A stretch of 64,000 bases of DNA, from the NCBI GenBank assembly GCA_035771175.1, contig CM069589.1, forward strand, positions 28,290,201-28,354,200, written 5' to 3'. Both the position numbers and the translations under genes were made by a program. Of the stretch, positions 31,525-43,421 are shown in pieces. Source of the DNA: Paratinospora sagittata (taxonomy: Eukaryota; Streptophyta; Magnoliopsida; Ranunculales; Menispermaceae). The stretch's first letter is position 1. Each line of letters opens with the position of its first letter. The notes under the pieces were generated by a model, which saw only the letters and a program-made list of their open reading frames with translations, was not told where the DNA came from and did not search any database.

Positions 31525-34500
31525 ATGGTTGCTCGTATTTCTACTTCTCAGTGTCAAGAGGAGGAGCGGGAGATTGAGACAGCCACACACAGGGCCATCC
31601 GATGATGACTGGATAGGAAGGATAGAGGAGATCATTCAGGCACAGGGCCGCTTGATGGCAGCCCAGACTGCACAGATACAAGCGTTGGTGCAGCAAGTCG
31701 AGGTTGTTGCTCGACAGTCTCCTCAGATAATACATCAGAAGGCGGGCACTAGTGGGGCCGAGGCGGCAGGGGCTAGTGGAGCTGCAGGGGCGGCAGGACC
31801 TCAGATGACTGTACCTCAGCTTATGCCTACACCTGCTCCTACTGTTGTGGAGAACCCCACTGATCGGCGGATCAGACTACTAGAGAAGTTCATGAAGCTG
31901 AAGCCTAAAGAATTCACTGGTGGGATTGACTTGAAGAAGGCCGAAGATTGGCTGAAGAATGTCGAGAAGATCAGTCGCTCCTTAGAACTTGATGAGGAGT
32001 CTCAGGTCCTATGTGCTGCTCACACACTGGAGAGTGATGCAGAGGACTGGTGGCTTTCAGTGTTGGATACACAGGGTGCAGTGAAGAGTTGGGACACCTT
32101 CAAACGGTTGTCCTTATAGGCTTACGTTCCAAAGACTGAGAGGCAGGCTAAGCAACTCGAGTTTTTGAATCTCGCACAGGGCATCATGTCAGTCAGGGAG
32201 TACGAGCTCAGATTTAGGCAGCTTGCAGTTTATTCCCCTGGGTTAGTTCAGACACCGAGTGACAAGATTATGAGGTTATCTTTGAACCTAAAGCCCGCGA
32301 TCCGACAGGCCTTGTCTGTGACAAAGTTGACTAATTTTGCCACAGTAGTCCAGAGGGCCAAACAATATGAATTGGCTGAGCGGGTTGATGATATGTCTAC
32401 ACGGGCAGTTCCGGGTGAATAGACTTCACAGGCAGAGTCTGGGGGACAGTTCCAGACTCCATAGAAGAAGGGAAAATGGGGAAAGAAGAGAAATTTTTAT
32501 GGAGGAGCATAGTTCGAGAGTGCTCGGAGTGGGGCATCCCAGATTCAGACTGGTGTGATGACCACACCAGTGGTTTTCTCTCCTGTCTCGATTCCCATTT
32601 AGGCACCGAGTGCACCGAGACCCCCATTCCCACAAACTGCTGGCCGAGGCAGAGGTAGAGGTCGAGGAGGCTATGTGGCGACATCTCAGACTAGATCATC
32701 TGCGCTCAAGGCTCCGTTCTTATGTTATCAGTGTGGGCAGGCTGGGCATAGGAAGTCAGAGTGTCCGAATTTTCAGAGGGCTCAGGGATTTGTGCAACAA
32801 TCCAGTGCCAGAGAGACAATGAAGGGAGCTACTGAGCCAGACCCGACATCATCCAGGACTTTGGTGAAAGGTACTCTTATTATTTGTGGTGCTTTAATGC
32901 ATGTATTATTTGATGCTGGGTCTACATTATCATTCATATCTGGATGTATGGTAGATAGTTTGCATTTGACTCCCATTAGGGCTAGTACATGGTTAGTGGT
33001 GAGTACTGTAGCTGGGGAGAGGATCTACCAGAACATGGTCTGTAGCCAGTGTGTGGTTCAGATTGGTGATGTTGAGATGCCTGTTGACTTTCGAGTCCTA
33101 GAGTTTTTAGAGTTTGATGCAATTCTAGGGATGGATTGGCTCGCGGCTTATCATGCAGTTGTCGACTGTTTCGCGAAGATAATCTTTTTCCAAATCCCCG
33201 GACACCTAGTGTTTACACTACAGGGTAGAACTTCAGACCAGACCGTCACAAGGGGTAGATTTGTGACTGATGGAGATAGGGAGATTTTGGCTGGGTTAGT
33301 GCCTATTGAGGAAGAGACTAGTGAGGTGATACTTGAGGATATTGCCATTGTTAGGGACTTTCCAGATGTGTTCCCTGCAGATCTTCCGGGATTACCACCG
33401 CAGCGAGAGATCGATTTCATTATTGAACTAGTCCCTGGCACGAAGCCTATCTCCATGGCACCATATAGAATGGCGCCAGCCGAGTTGAGAGAATTGCAGA
33501 AACAACTCGAGGAGTTATTGGCTAAGGGCTTTATTTGCCGGAGCATGTCACCCTGGGGAGCTCCAGTTCTTTTTGTGAAAAAGAAATATGGGAGCTTGCG
33601 GTTGTGCATCGACTATCGCCAATTGAACGGGGTGACCATCAAGAACAAGTATCCTCTCCCAAGGATTGATGACTTGTTTGATCAGTTGAGGGGAGCGAGG
33701 TATTTTTCGAAGATTGATTTGCGCTCCGGGTATCATCAGCTGATCATCAGGGAGGAGGATGTGCTTGAGACAGCATTCAGAACCCGCTATGGACATTATG
33801 AGTTCCTTGTGATGCCATTTGGTGTGACTAATGCACCGGCGATGTTCATGGACTTGATGCAGACGATTTTTAGGCAGTATCTGGATAAGTTTGTCATCGT
33901 CTTCATTGATGACAAATTGGTGTATTCCAAGACTCGGGCTGAGCATGAAGAACACCTCAGAGTGACCTTGCAGACTCTGAGAGAGCATAGGCTATATGCA
34001 AAGCTGAGCAAGTGCGAGTTTTAGATCACCGAAGTGAAGTTCTTAGGTCATGTGGTGAGTTCTGAGGGGATTTCAGTTGATCCGTCTAAGGTTGAAGCCA
34101 TTATCAGTGGGCCTAGGCCTACCACAGTGACCGAGATCAGAAGCTTTCTTGGGTTAGCTGGTTACTATAGGAGATTCGTTCAGGGATTCTCCAAGATAGC
34201 TACGCCTATGACTAGACTCACCTAGAAAGATGTGTCCTTTGTATGGACTGAGGAGTGTGAGAATGCCTTTTTAGAGCTGAAGAAAAGATTGACATCTACG
34301 CCAGTATTGATTTTGCCAGAGCCTGATCAGGAGTTGGTTATCTACACTGATGCCTCTTATATTGGCTTGGGTTGCGTGTTTATGCAGAAGGATAGGGTCA
34401 TTGCTTATGCATCTAGGCAGTTGAAGGTGCATGAAAAGAACTATCCTGTTCATGACTTAGAACTAGCCGCAGTGGTTTTTGCTTTGAAGATTTGGAGGCA

Positions 34501-36289
34501 TTATCTCTATGGTGAGAGATTCACTTTGTATTCTGACCATAAGAGCCTCAAGTGCTTGTTCTCTCAGAAGGAATTGAACATGAGGCAGAAAAGGTGGTTA
34601 GAGCTCCTCAAAGACTATGATTTCACATTGGAATACCACCCAGGTAAAGCCAATGTAGTGGCTGATGCGTTGAGCAGGAAGCGGGTAGAGACAGTTATGG
34701 TAGCACGCCAGATGTCTCATGAGTAGAGACTACTTGAGGCGGCTACGGTTATGAGTATATGTGCTACACCTTCAGATCAGATTGTGATATGTGCTCAAAT
34801 GAGAGCTCAACCTACACAGGTCCAGGAGGTGATTGACCAACAAAAACTTGATGTTGATTCTGTGATGTACAAGTCTTGGGCTGAGAGCAGTGATTTTACT
34901 GATCTGCACTTGTCATCTGATGGTGCCTTGAGATTTAGGGGACGTTTATGGGTTCCCTCAGACCCACAACTCAGACAGAGTGTGCTCCAAGAAGCTCACA
35001 GATCTCATTATGCTATTCATCCTGGCGGAACCAAGATGTATCATGATATGAAAAGAATGTATTAGTGGCCCGACATGAAGAGAGAAATAGCTCAGTTCAT
35101 TCAGAGGTGTGAGATCCGTCAGAGAGTCAAAGCTAAGCATCAGAGGCCTGGAGGGCAGATGCAACCGCTTGCCATTCCTGAGTGGAAGTGGGAACATGTC
35201 ACTATGGACTTTGTTGTGGGATTACCCAACACCCCGAGGAGACATAATGTTGTTTGGGTTATTATTGATCGCTTGACTAAGTCCGCTCACTTTCTACCAG
35301 TGAACACTAGGGATTCTATGGACAAGCTGAGCAGACTCTATATGCGGGAGATAGTCAGATTACATGGAGTGCCAGTTTCGATTGTGTCAGATAGGGATTC
35401 GAGGTTTACATCGGTATTCTGGCAGGGGTTGCAGAGGCAGCATGGCACTAGACTAGATCTCAGTACTGCTTTTCACCCTCAGACGGATGGCCAGTCTGAG
35501 AGGTTGATATCGATTTTGGAGGATATGCTTCGAGCTTGTGTCCTTGAGTCCAGTGGTAACTGGGATGAGTACATACATTTGTGTGAGTTCGAGTACAACA
35601 ACAGCTATCAGTCCAGTATTGGCATGGCTCCTTTTGAGGCATTGTATGGTTGGCCCTATAGATCTCCGATCTGTTGGACGGAGGTAGGGGATATTGCAGT
35701 GATGGGACCAGAGTTTGTACAAGAACACACAAAGAAGATTAAGATGATCAAGCATAATATGAAGGTAGCCCAAGACAGGCAGAAGAGTTATGCTGATGCC
35801 AAGCGGAAGACCGTAGAGTTTGAGGTGGGTGACCAAGTTTTATTGAAGGTCTCACCTAAGAAGGGCCAGACGAGATTTGGGATAAAAGGCAAGCTTGCTC
35901 CGAGATTTATTGGGTCGTTCGAGGTTTTAGAACGAATTGGCCTCGTCGCTTACCGATTAGCCTTGCCACCTCAGTTAGCGGCAGTTCATAATGTCTTTCA
36001 TGTGTCAATGTTGAGAGTGTACAAGAGTGATTTTGATCACGTCTTGGACTGGAGGAACATTGAGCTGAGGCAGGATGGGACTTATGATGAGGAACCTATT
36101 CAGATACTTGACCGGAAAGTCCAGAGGTTACGTAACAGCGAGATTCCAATGGTTAAGGTGAGATGTCAGTTCCATGGCGAGGAGCAGGTTACTTGGGAGC
36201 GTGAGGACTCCATGATTGAGCACTTTGCCGAGTTCATGGGCTTAGGTAATTTCTTAACCTTAAAACTTCGAGGACGAAGATCATTCTAA
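31525..36289 (+). pseudogene. Gag-Pol polyprotein of Q, nine TAG stops
   Basis: One frame runs from about 31590 to the TAA at 36287, broken only by TAG at 32117, 32420, 32462, 32510, 32600, 34022, 34223, 34724 and 35063. The first ATG (31525) is one frame off, suggesting a small shift near 31590. Landmarks: Gag core (EDWLKNVEKISRSLEL near 31940); CCHC knuckle [14 protein letters not shown] (32723-32764); protease loop DAGS at 32912 (DSGA or DTGA expected); RT with [22 protein letters not shown] and FIDDKLVYS (33902; FIDDILVYS expected); RNase H from YTDAS (34343) through YSDHKSL to VADALSRK; integrase zinc finger with the second Cys changed (CEIR, 35108); DD35E catalytic triad at 35207, 35390 and 35498. 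A chromodomain-like end (VTWEREDSM) lies near 36190. Several stops replace expected Trp or Gln. Confidence 0.93.
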
Positions 36290-36300
36290 GGTGGGTGTGA
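36285..36300 (+). other. Polypurine tract of Q
   Basis: Sequence tctaaggtgggtgtga overlaps the end of pol and immediately precedes the 3' LTR, the usual position for plus-strand priming in Tekay-type elements. Confidence 0.75.
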
Positions 36301-39141
36301 TGTGACGCCCCGAAAATTATTTCATCTAGCCCATAACCCAATTGCATTTTTCTCAAACTCTATGTGTTGCCTTGATATGTTTGGTGTTTGTTTGATGGTT
36401 GTTTAATGTTTGTATATTTGATGCTTGATAATGTATATAAATATGTGCATTATAAATTGTATATGGGTCATGTTAAAATAAAGTATAATGCATATGTTAT
36501 TATTTATGCATGGGCCCATTAAACCATGAATTGATATGGGTTATGATTGATTGAATAAAAGGATAAATGAGAATAAAAAATTTGGTGTATTAGATGGATT
36601 GGACAGTTAAAATACATGGAAGCATGAGATCGGTTAAAGTACATGTGGTTGGTATGGGTAGTATGAGACCAACACATGTCAAGTTGGTGCATGAGAATGG
36701 ACAAGTGTCCCATGCCCCATTTCTCTTCTCCAATACATGTCAAGTTGGTGCATGAAAATGGACAAGTGTCCCATGCCCCATTCCTCCACTCCAACACATG
36801 TCAAGGTTGGTGCATGAGAGTGGACAAGTGTCCCATGCCCTACTTCTCTTCCCCAAGGAAGTCCAAGAGGGTGAGATGAGTAGAGAGAAAGGAAAAAAAA
36901 AGAGAAAGGAAAGAAGAAGAGAAAGAAAGAGGGAGTTGCTTTGAGGAAAATCTCAGCAACGTTTTCATCAAAGAACTGGATCTTGGGGATATATAGTCAG
37001 ATTGAGCGCAAAATTTGTCAGCAAGTTCGTAGCTTATGGTTATTCATTCGGGTCGTTGGAGATCTTGATTGAAGTTTTCGTCTAAGATATACAACCTCTC
37101 AAACAAAGCTGGTCGGAAAGTCTGGATTTCTCGCACAGTTTAGATCAAACTAATAGATCTCCTAAATCAATCGTTGGATGGACATGATATTTGGGAATGT
37201 GGCTTAAAACGGATCTTTCTGAATTATGATCGGTGGAGATGTTTATGGGTTAAGTATCTTGTGTGATATAGTCATCTGAGGTCGAGTATTTGCAGCAGGA
37301 AAGGAGAAATTGTCTGATTAGAGACTTGTTCATCAAAGGAGTGTATCGTTTTGGTCCACCGTTGATTGAGCTGATTTCTGGACAAAAGGTTTGTTTCTTA
37401 ACATACTTCAATCAGTACGGTTGATTTTGTGATTAAATATTTCTTTTGGTATATTTATACATCTGAACAGAATATCAAATTAAGAATTGGTAGGGTTGCT
37501 TGTATTAGACCTAAATTTAGAATATGAACTTAGACCTTTCCAAATAGCTTGCATGTCAACTATGTTGACCTAGTTGCCATTGTTGATGAACCCATTATGC
37601 AAAATCAGTGATATACATGGTTGAACATGGTGACCTAGTGTAAATAGGCAATATGGCCTAAGTATGGAAAATTTCATATTTTAGGGCTTTTGATGCTTTT
37701 GGCCTAGAATCATTGAATTGATACAATTTATGTCTAATTAAGCATGATTAGGGTTGATTATGCTACTGATTTGGTAGTTGTGACCATATCATGGGTTAGG
37801 CCTACTTGTGATCAAGTGACCCAATTTGGGCATGTTTATACCTAAGGAATTGAAAAATTTGTATTTTTGATTAATTGAATGGTTTATGAATGAGAACTAT
37901 GCATTAGAGGCCTAAGTCATGTGATTTGAGTTGAATGATGGGATTTAGGCCTATTGTCTATATGTGGGCTGATTTAGGGTTGATGTGTAATGTCTGTGTG
38001 ATTGAGCATAGAAATTGATGTATGGTTGGATATTGATGAATGTTTCAGGATCTTGATTGGGTTGATTCGATTTGGTGGCTGTGTGTGGTTAGATACTCTC
38101 GCGAGGCTTGGTTGTGAGTAGACTTCATTTATGATTATATCTTTTAAGTCATCATATCACTTATATATATTGTATGTTGAAAGCATGAATGTGTCCTAAT
38201 GTTTTGAATGATGCATTGATTTGAGAAAACCTTGTGACTTTGGTTGGGCCCATCTATCTGGCTAATAGGGGGACTTAACCTTGTTATAGGAGAGTTTTAA
38301 AAAGGAAATATTTGGGGATGAGAACGGTACGGTGAAATAAACGTGCACTAGTAACCCCAAATTAACATGATTGGGGATGAGAACGGTACGGTGAAATAGA
38401 CGTGCACTAGTAACCCTAATGCATGTGGAATGTGGATCCAAATTGATAAGCTTTTACTTGCATCGAACTTATTATAAATGTTCGATATCTATATGTTATG
38501 AGCTTTTAATCATGCTACACATTGACATGCATACATGATATTTATTGATGAGTATGGATAACATATTTGAATTCTATTCACTGGGCACCGTTGGCTCACC
38601 CTCATTTTCCTCTTTCAGGTCGTTCTGTCCCGAATGAGGGCAAAGGAGTAGTTACATCTTGAGGGCCTTGCCGGCGAGAGAATCCAAGGCCTCTATGTGA
38701 GTTGAGAGGCATTTTGATTGAACTGTGTTTTAAATTATTATGTATTATATTTTGGACTATGTAATTATAACACTTATTACATTGTAGTATGGGTGAGTTG
38801 GAACTTGTTAGATAGACCATGTGGACATATGACGGTTTTTTTGTACCCTTAGTTTTGGACTTTATGTGTATGTCAATCTTGATGGACCGTTGGGATTATG
38901 GTATGATTTTATTTGTGGTTCATTTTTATGGAGTATCTCTTGTCTTGGATGATTAATACGGTTGGTAGTTTTGTTTAGTACCTGTTTATATTATGTCGTT
39001 GTTTGGGATAAGGCTCGTAGGGTCTCAACCTCCTCACGAGGGTTGAGGTCTGGTTTGAGATGCCGATGCCGGGCGTCCCGCCCCGGCATTCTGCACGCCA
39101 TTCCTAGCGGGGTTGGTGGTCCGGGGTGCGGGGTCGCCACA
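36301..39141 (+). mobile_element. 3' LTR of Q
   Basis: Close to the 5' LTR with scattered substitutions and small indels, for example a missing agatgg near 37940. It has the same three 61-bp units (36674-36856) and two gggatgagaacggtacggtg units (38312-38418). It ends GGGGTCGCCACA before the TSD. Short frames at 36519-36879 and 38602-39206 are repeat or non-coding. Confidence 0.93.
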
Positions 39142-39507
39142 ATTAGCGTCCTGAAAGACTTTATAAAAGCGATTTTTGATTTCTCAATTAAAACTAGATA
39201 AAACATTATTGTTTCTTTTAATCAAAACAAATACTTTAGAAATCATAAGGTACGATTAAAATGTTACGATCAAAATATGAAAACGATAAAAATCTTGCTA
39301 AGAGTAAGATGATCGATAGATTTTACATTTTAAGTACTAACAGACTCAAAACTTTACTTTGATGTTCAATAGGCTTGTGATCACAGTTCCTTGATCTTGA
39401 TTCTTGATAAATCTGAAACTCTTGACAAGATCATTAGATAGACCAACTAGAGATATTTGGAATCATCAAAACATTCATGTCATGGGGTTCATTGAGATAA
39501 CTGTAAA

Positions 39508-40310
39508 TGGCTACACCATGCCCAACAAAGCCTATTGAGCTATGGACAGATAAGGAAAGACTAAATGACAAACTTAACGCTCAAGCGGTCTATGCCTTGT
39601 ACTGTTCTCTACCCGAGGAAGAAGTAGAAAGGGTAGTTCATCTTGAGAGTGCCAAGGAAATTTGGGAAACTCTCAAATCACTTCATTGTGATAAGATTAA
39701 CATTCAAGATGAAAAACTCAAAGAGTTTGATAAACTATTCAATGCCTTTGAGATATCGGAGAATGAATTTCTCAATACGGCATGCAACAGATATCAAGCC
39801 ATTCTTGACGGAATGCAAGAACTGAATCAGGAAATACCTGCAGAAATATCCCTGGTTTATTTCTATGATAAGCTTCCAAAGAAATGGAATGATAAGCTGA
39901 CAACGTTAGCTGAATCTGTTGAACCATGGGAAATGAATTTAAAGGAGTTTTGTGATCTCCTGCAAACCATGGAAAGAAGGGATGAAACTAGAGACCTAGT
40001 TAGAACATTAGAAGAGTCACTTGTCCACTTTAAGGTTTCAAACAATGAGTCAGTTCATGATAACCTTCAATGTTTTATACATATAGTAAATGAACTTGAA
40101 TACTCTGGAAAAACCATCACTCGCTCTATTTTAGTGCAATATTTTTTTAACAGTTTTCCTGAGAACTGGAAATATAAAGTAGATTTTATAAACGAATTTT
40201 CAAATCCATTTGAAATCAGTTTTAGAAAAATTGATTATATTTTAAGTGGATTAGACACTTTATCTGAGAGAAGACATTCTTGCAAATGCACCAAGCAGGA
40301 GCAAAAGTGA
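39508..40310 (+). pseudogene. Gag of element A, C-terminal part, duplicated domain
   Basis: Continues the gag cut at 24136. The first residues after the insertion (NGYTMP) are in the 23988 frame; a one-nucleotide shift before 39540 moves to the long frame beginning near ELWTDKE. Family landmarks: ELWTDKERL, LNAQAVYAL, AKEIWETLKSLH. The region then contains two copies of the same half-domain: about 39714-39969 (FNAFEISENEF..., LPKKWNDKL) and about 39999-40271 (LVHFKVSNNESV..., FPENWKYKV). SIRE-type Gags normally show one. No zinc knuckle is visible before the stop at 40308, although CKCTKQEQK near the end may be its eroded remains. The pol region that should follow is missing. Confidence 0.8.
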
Positions 40311-43300
40311 AGTTGCTGATGAAATATATACAATGAGTCAACAATTCTCAGCAAGCACATCCAGAACGCTCAATGAAAGATCTCCCGATAGAATGTCGAT
40401 AAAGAAGTCTGCATGGAGAACAAAGATAATGAATTATCTCAACTGCTTCAAAATGAGACAGAGTACAGAGTACTCAAGTCGAGGACTTTGCAGTACCTTG
40501 AGGTAAAAGTCAAAAATATGCAAAGGTATAAAAGTCACTCTCTTTTCTTCTACTACTGGAACATACTCATCAGTGACTACTTGAAATTAATGTCAATGTT
40601 TAATTATGTGTTGCTTGGAATGTTTAAATTTGTTTTGCTCTTGATTAAATTATTGACTGCTGGTTGATGAAATATAATTTGCAATATCAGTTATTCAACC
40701 ATACGATATTTGAGCTTGTATTAGTCTAATATGCTAAATATTAGAGCCCAAGTATCAATAAGGATGCTAACAGTGTTTGAGGACGCTAATGTGCCCAATG
40801 CCATTAGCTGTTCCAAAATCACTCGTCACAAGAAGGACGCTAATGTGCATAAAAGCTCTAGTCGGGTAAGAATGATAGTTTAAAGTAGGACTCAAATCGG
40901 TCAATATTACTCATTAAATCAAACAACCACCTCACTCACTTCCTTGGAGATGATCAAGCTTAGTCTAAGAATATTGATTCTTAAGCAATCATGAGAAAAC
41001 CTTAAAGGTCACTTCTCCAACCCAACCAAGAAAACCTTACTTTTGTTCCCTATGCTTATTATTGATCTTTGATCATAGAAAAGGGTTTGTAAGAAAAATT
41101 AAATTGATTCTCCATTTCAGCTTAATTAGAAATTTATGGGATCAATCAATGAAAATAAAGATGGCTTTCTTAGAGACCTTGAATTAGAAACAAACACATT
41201 AGTCTCTAGAAATCATTGTTTAAGAGTAAGACTTATGATTCTTCAACCTTATTTATTTAGAAGTCTTAGTGCACTTACAAGGATAATCAATTCACATAAG
41301 CCACTCTATAATTCGTAAACTTTAAAAGGCTTAGATCTCACATGCTTTACTTGAATGAATACTATATGCTAAAAGTTTTCATCTACTTGTATTCATTCCT
41401 TTAGAAATGAATTGAAGATAAATGACTAAAATGATCATCACTCTTTCCAAAATAGATTTTAGTCATATACTTGAAAAATGAACATGCTAGCTTTCATGAA
41501 TAAGCATTGATGTGTGACATACTTATTTAAATTGTATCATCAATGCTTATAAGACCATGAATGCTATGTTGCCTTCTATGCTTGGATGAATGCGTGCAAT
41601 TGATATGTGTTTTCACTATCCATGTGCATTCATTCCTATTTGAAGGAAAGTTATATGGAAGGACTATCTTGACTTAAAATTTCTATCTTATGAAATCTTA
41701 GTCATTTCTATAAACTAAAGTTGAATTTGTCTAAAGCTATTACACACTTTGAATCTTTCATGAGAAATTCAAGTTAAGAGACATAGTTGACCATAAACCC
41801 AAATGTATATCAAACAAATAAGTCTAGTCAACTAGAAGGAATGATAAGGACTTGATTGACTTTTTGTTCACAATTTGCATCTAAGTTATTCAATCCTTTC
41901 TCCATGTGTTTCATTATTTTTAAAAGCATGATAAGTGTGTTATGCTTAATCTTGTATATCATTCATGCTTATCAATATTAAATGCTTGTACTATAAATGT
42001 TTGTATGATATCTTTATACTCAATTGATGTGATGACATGGATTACACAATGCTATATAGATGTTTACATCACACTATTGGTATCAATGAAAGTCATATAG
42101 CGAGGTCTTAGATTACTCACCTTTCATATCTTTCCTATTCCAGTTTATATCATGATCATGTTTGTTTTAAACTTATAGAATTATATCTATGCATGACTCA
42201 TGTATATGTGAATCAATAGGCCATGTACACAATTACATATCATACGCCTATATATCTTGAAAAGAAAATTGCCTATACTCATATATATCATCCTTTGGCA
42301 TTTTTTTTTCATGAATACTTGACTTTGATGCATTCTCTTCATCTTAAATCATATAAGCATCAAATTCTTGAATATTTGATTTCTAATGAGTGCATACTCT
42401 TCAAAATTGTTTTTCATTATAATCAAACCATCTAGGCTATGCTTCAATTGAAATTATTTGCCTAGTATATGAAAATGAATGTATGCTATTGCTTAAATGA
42501 TCTCTATGAAATTTAGCATATACTCATTTTAGGCTTTGTTCTTCATATGATATATCTACATATGCCTACACTTTGGAAAGCTCATGATTTTCCATTTTCA
42601 CATGACATTGATGTTGTGCTTAAACCTTAAACCTTGTGTGCATCAATTGCTTGTGATTTTGATATCTAATTGATGTCATGTACTTCAAAAATATATTTTG
42701 CATCTTATTAGAATCAAGGTAGCTAGGTCTTGCTTAATCATAAATCATTTTGCCTATGCTATGGAACTTAATGTATGCTTGTGCTTAATTTTTCATGCAT
42801 GATAGAGCATACTCTGTATTAGGCTTGGATTGATTATCAAATTCATATTTATGCCGAATACTATGAGAATGATTGCTTATACCTAAATTTTTTTATGAAT
42901 TCATCTTTCGGCAATTATTTCTCATCTCTCATGACTAGATGCCTTTTATAAATTTAAATTCTTTTATGCATCTACGTGACTTTGTTCTTGGCTATGCTAT
43001 GCAATATTCCAAAATATCATCGAGGTAGCCTATGAATGTTGAGCTAAAACTTTTTATATTTTTATCTTATCATGTTGTATTTCTCCATGTGCTTGAACAT
43101 TACATCTTGAATCTCATGTGCGTATCTTATGGTATCGCATCCTTATGCATTCATACGTGTTTAATCGTGACTCGTTGTCATGAATCCTCTCGAGTTTGAG
43201 TGCATAGATTTAGGGGGAGTCTTCATCTCTTTTTGAAAGGGGGAGCTTCGGTGTTTTGATGCTATGCTTTATGATTACCTTCATGGGGAATCTAGAAAAT

Positions 43301-43421
43301 TCTTCCCACCTTTTTGATGTTTTCCAAAAGGGGAAAAGACATTGCAGGTATTAAGGCTAAATTAGCTCAAGAGGGAAGCTACATGTAAGGGGGAGTTCTA
43401 TCCAAGTTACTGTGTTCTATA
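40311..43421 (+). mobile_element. 3' internal region of element A, pol deleted
   Basis: About 3.1 kb without a recognisable gene. 40311-40680 holds broken frames that may be the Gag end. 40755-40860 has three AGGAYGCTAA motifs like those in the LTR. 41000-43200 is AT-rich, rich in tgcttatgcatat-like words, with only short chance frames. 43205-43415 has several purine tracts (tagggggagtc, aaagggggagctt, aagggggagttcta) typical of the SIRE-type region before the 3' LTR. RT and integrase are absent, so A is a gag-only deletion derivative. It is cut at 43422 by element D. Confidence 0.65.

Larger units (their letters stand above)
28476..39141 (+). mobile_element. Complete Tekay/Del-type gypsy element Q
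   Basis: 10.67-kb element with TSD ATTAG (28471-28475, 39142-39146), two 2.84-kb LTRs, a Met-tRNA-type primer site, one gag-pol frame and a polypurine tract. Domain order protease-RT-RNase H-integrase-chromodomain-like tail identifies a Ty3/gypsy chromovirus. Gene content is complete, but nine TAG stops and several active-site changes make it inactive. Confidence 0.95.
24137..39502 (-). mobile_element. Solo SIRE-type LTR B (minus), split by P and Q
   Basis: The pieces are 24137-24674, 27470-28475 and 39142-39502. It is the reverse complement of an LTR of the A family, starting TGTTGGCTCAG (plus-strand left edge) and ending gagataact, where the terminal A is mutated to T. TSD GTAAA flanks it, so it is a solo LTR inserted in the gag of A. 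It carries the same motif array (27950-28470), TATA (near 27633) and hairpin array (about 24300-24450) on the minus strand. Positions 28019-28052 hold a short patch of Athila LTR sequence in place of about 30 bp. Confidence 0.9.

Noticed and set aside
41000..43200. A host gene or long non-coding RNA in the AT-rich stretch
   Set aside because: No long frame, no splice pattern and no RNA-gene signature; it lies between gag and the purine tracts of element A and fits its non-coding 3' region.
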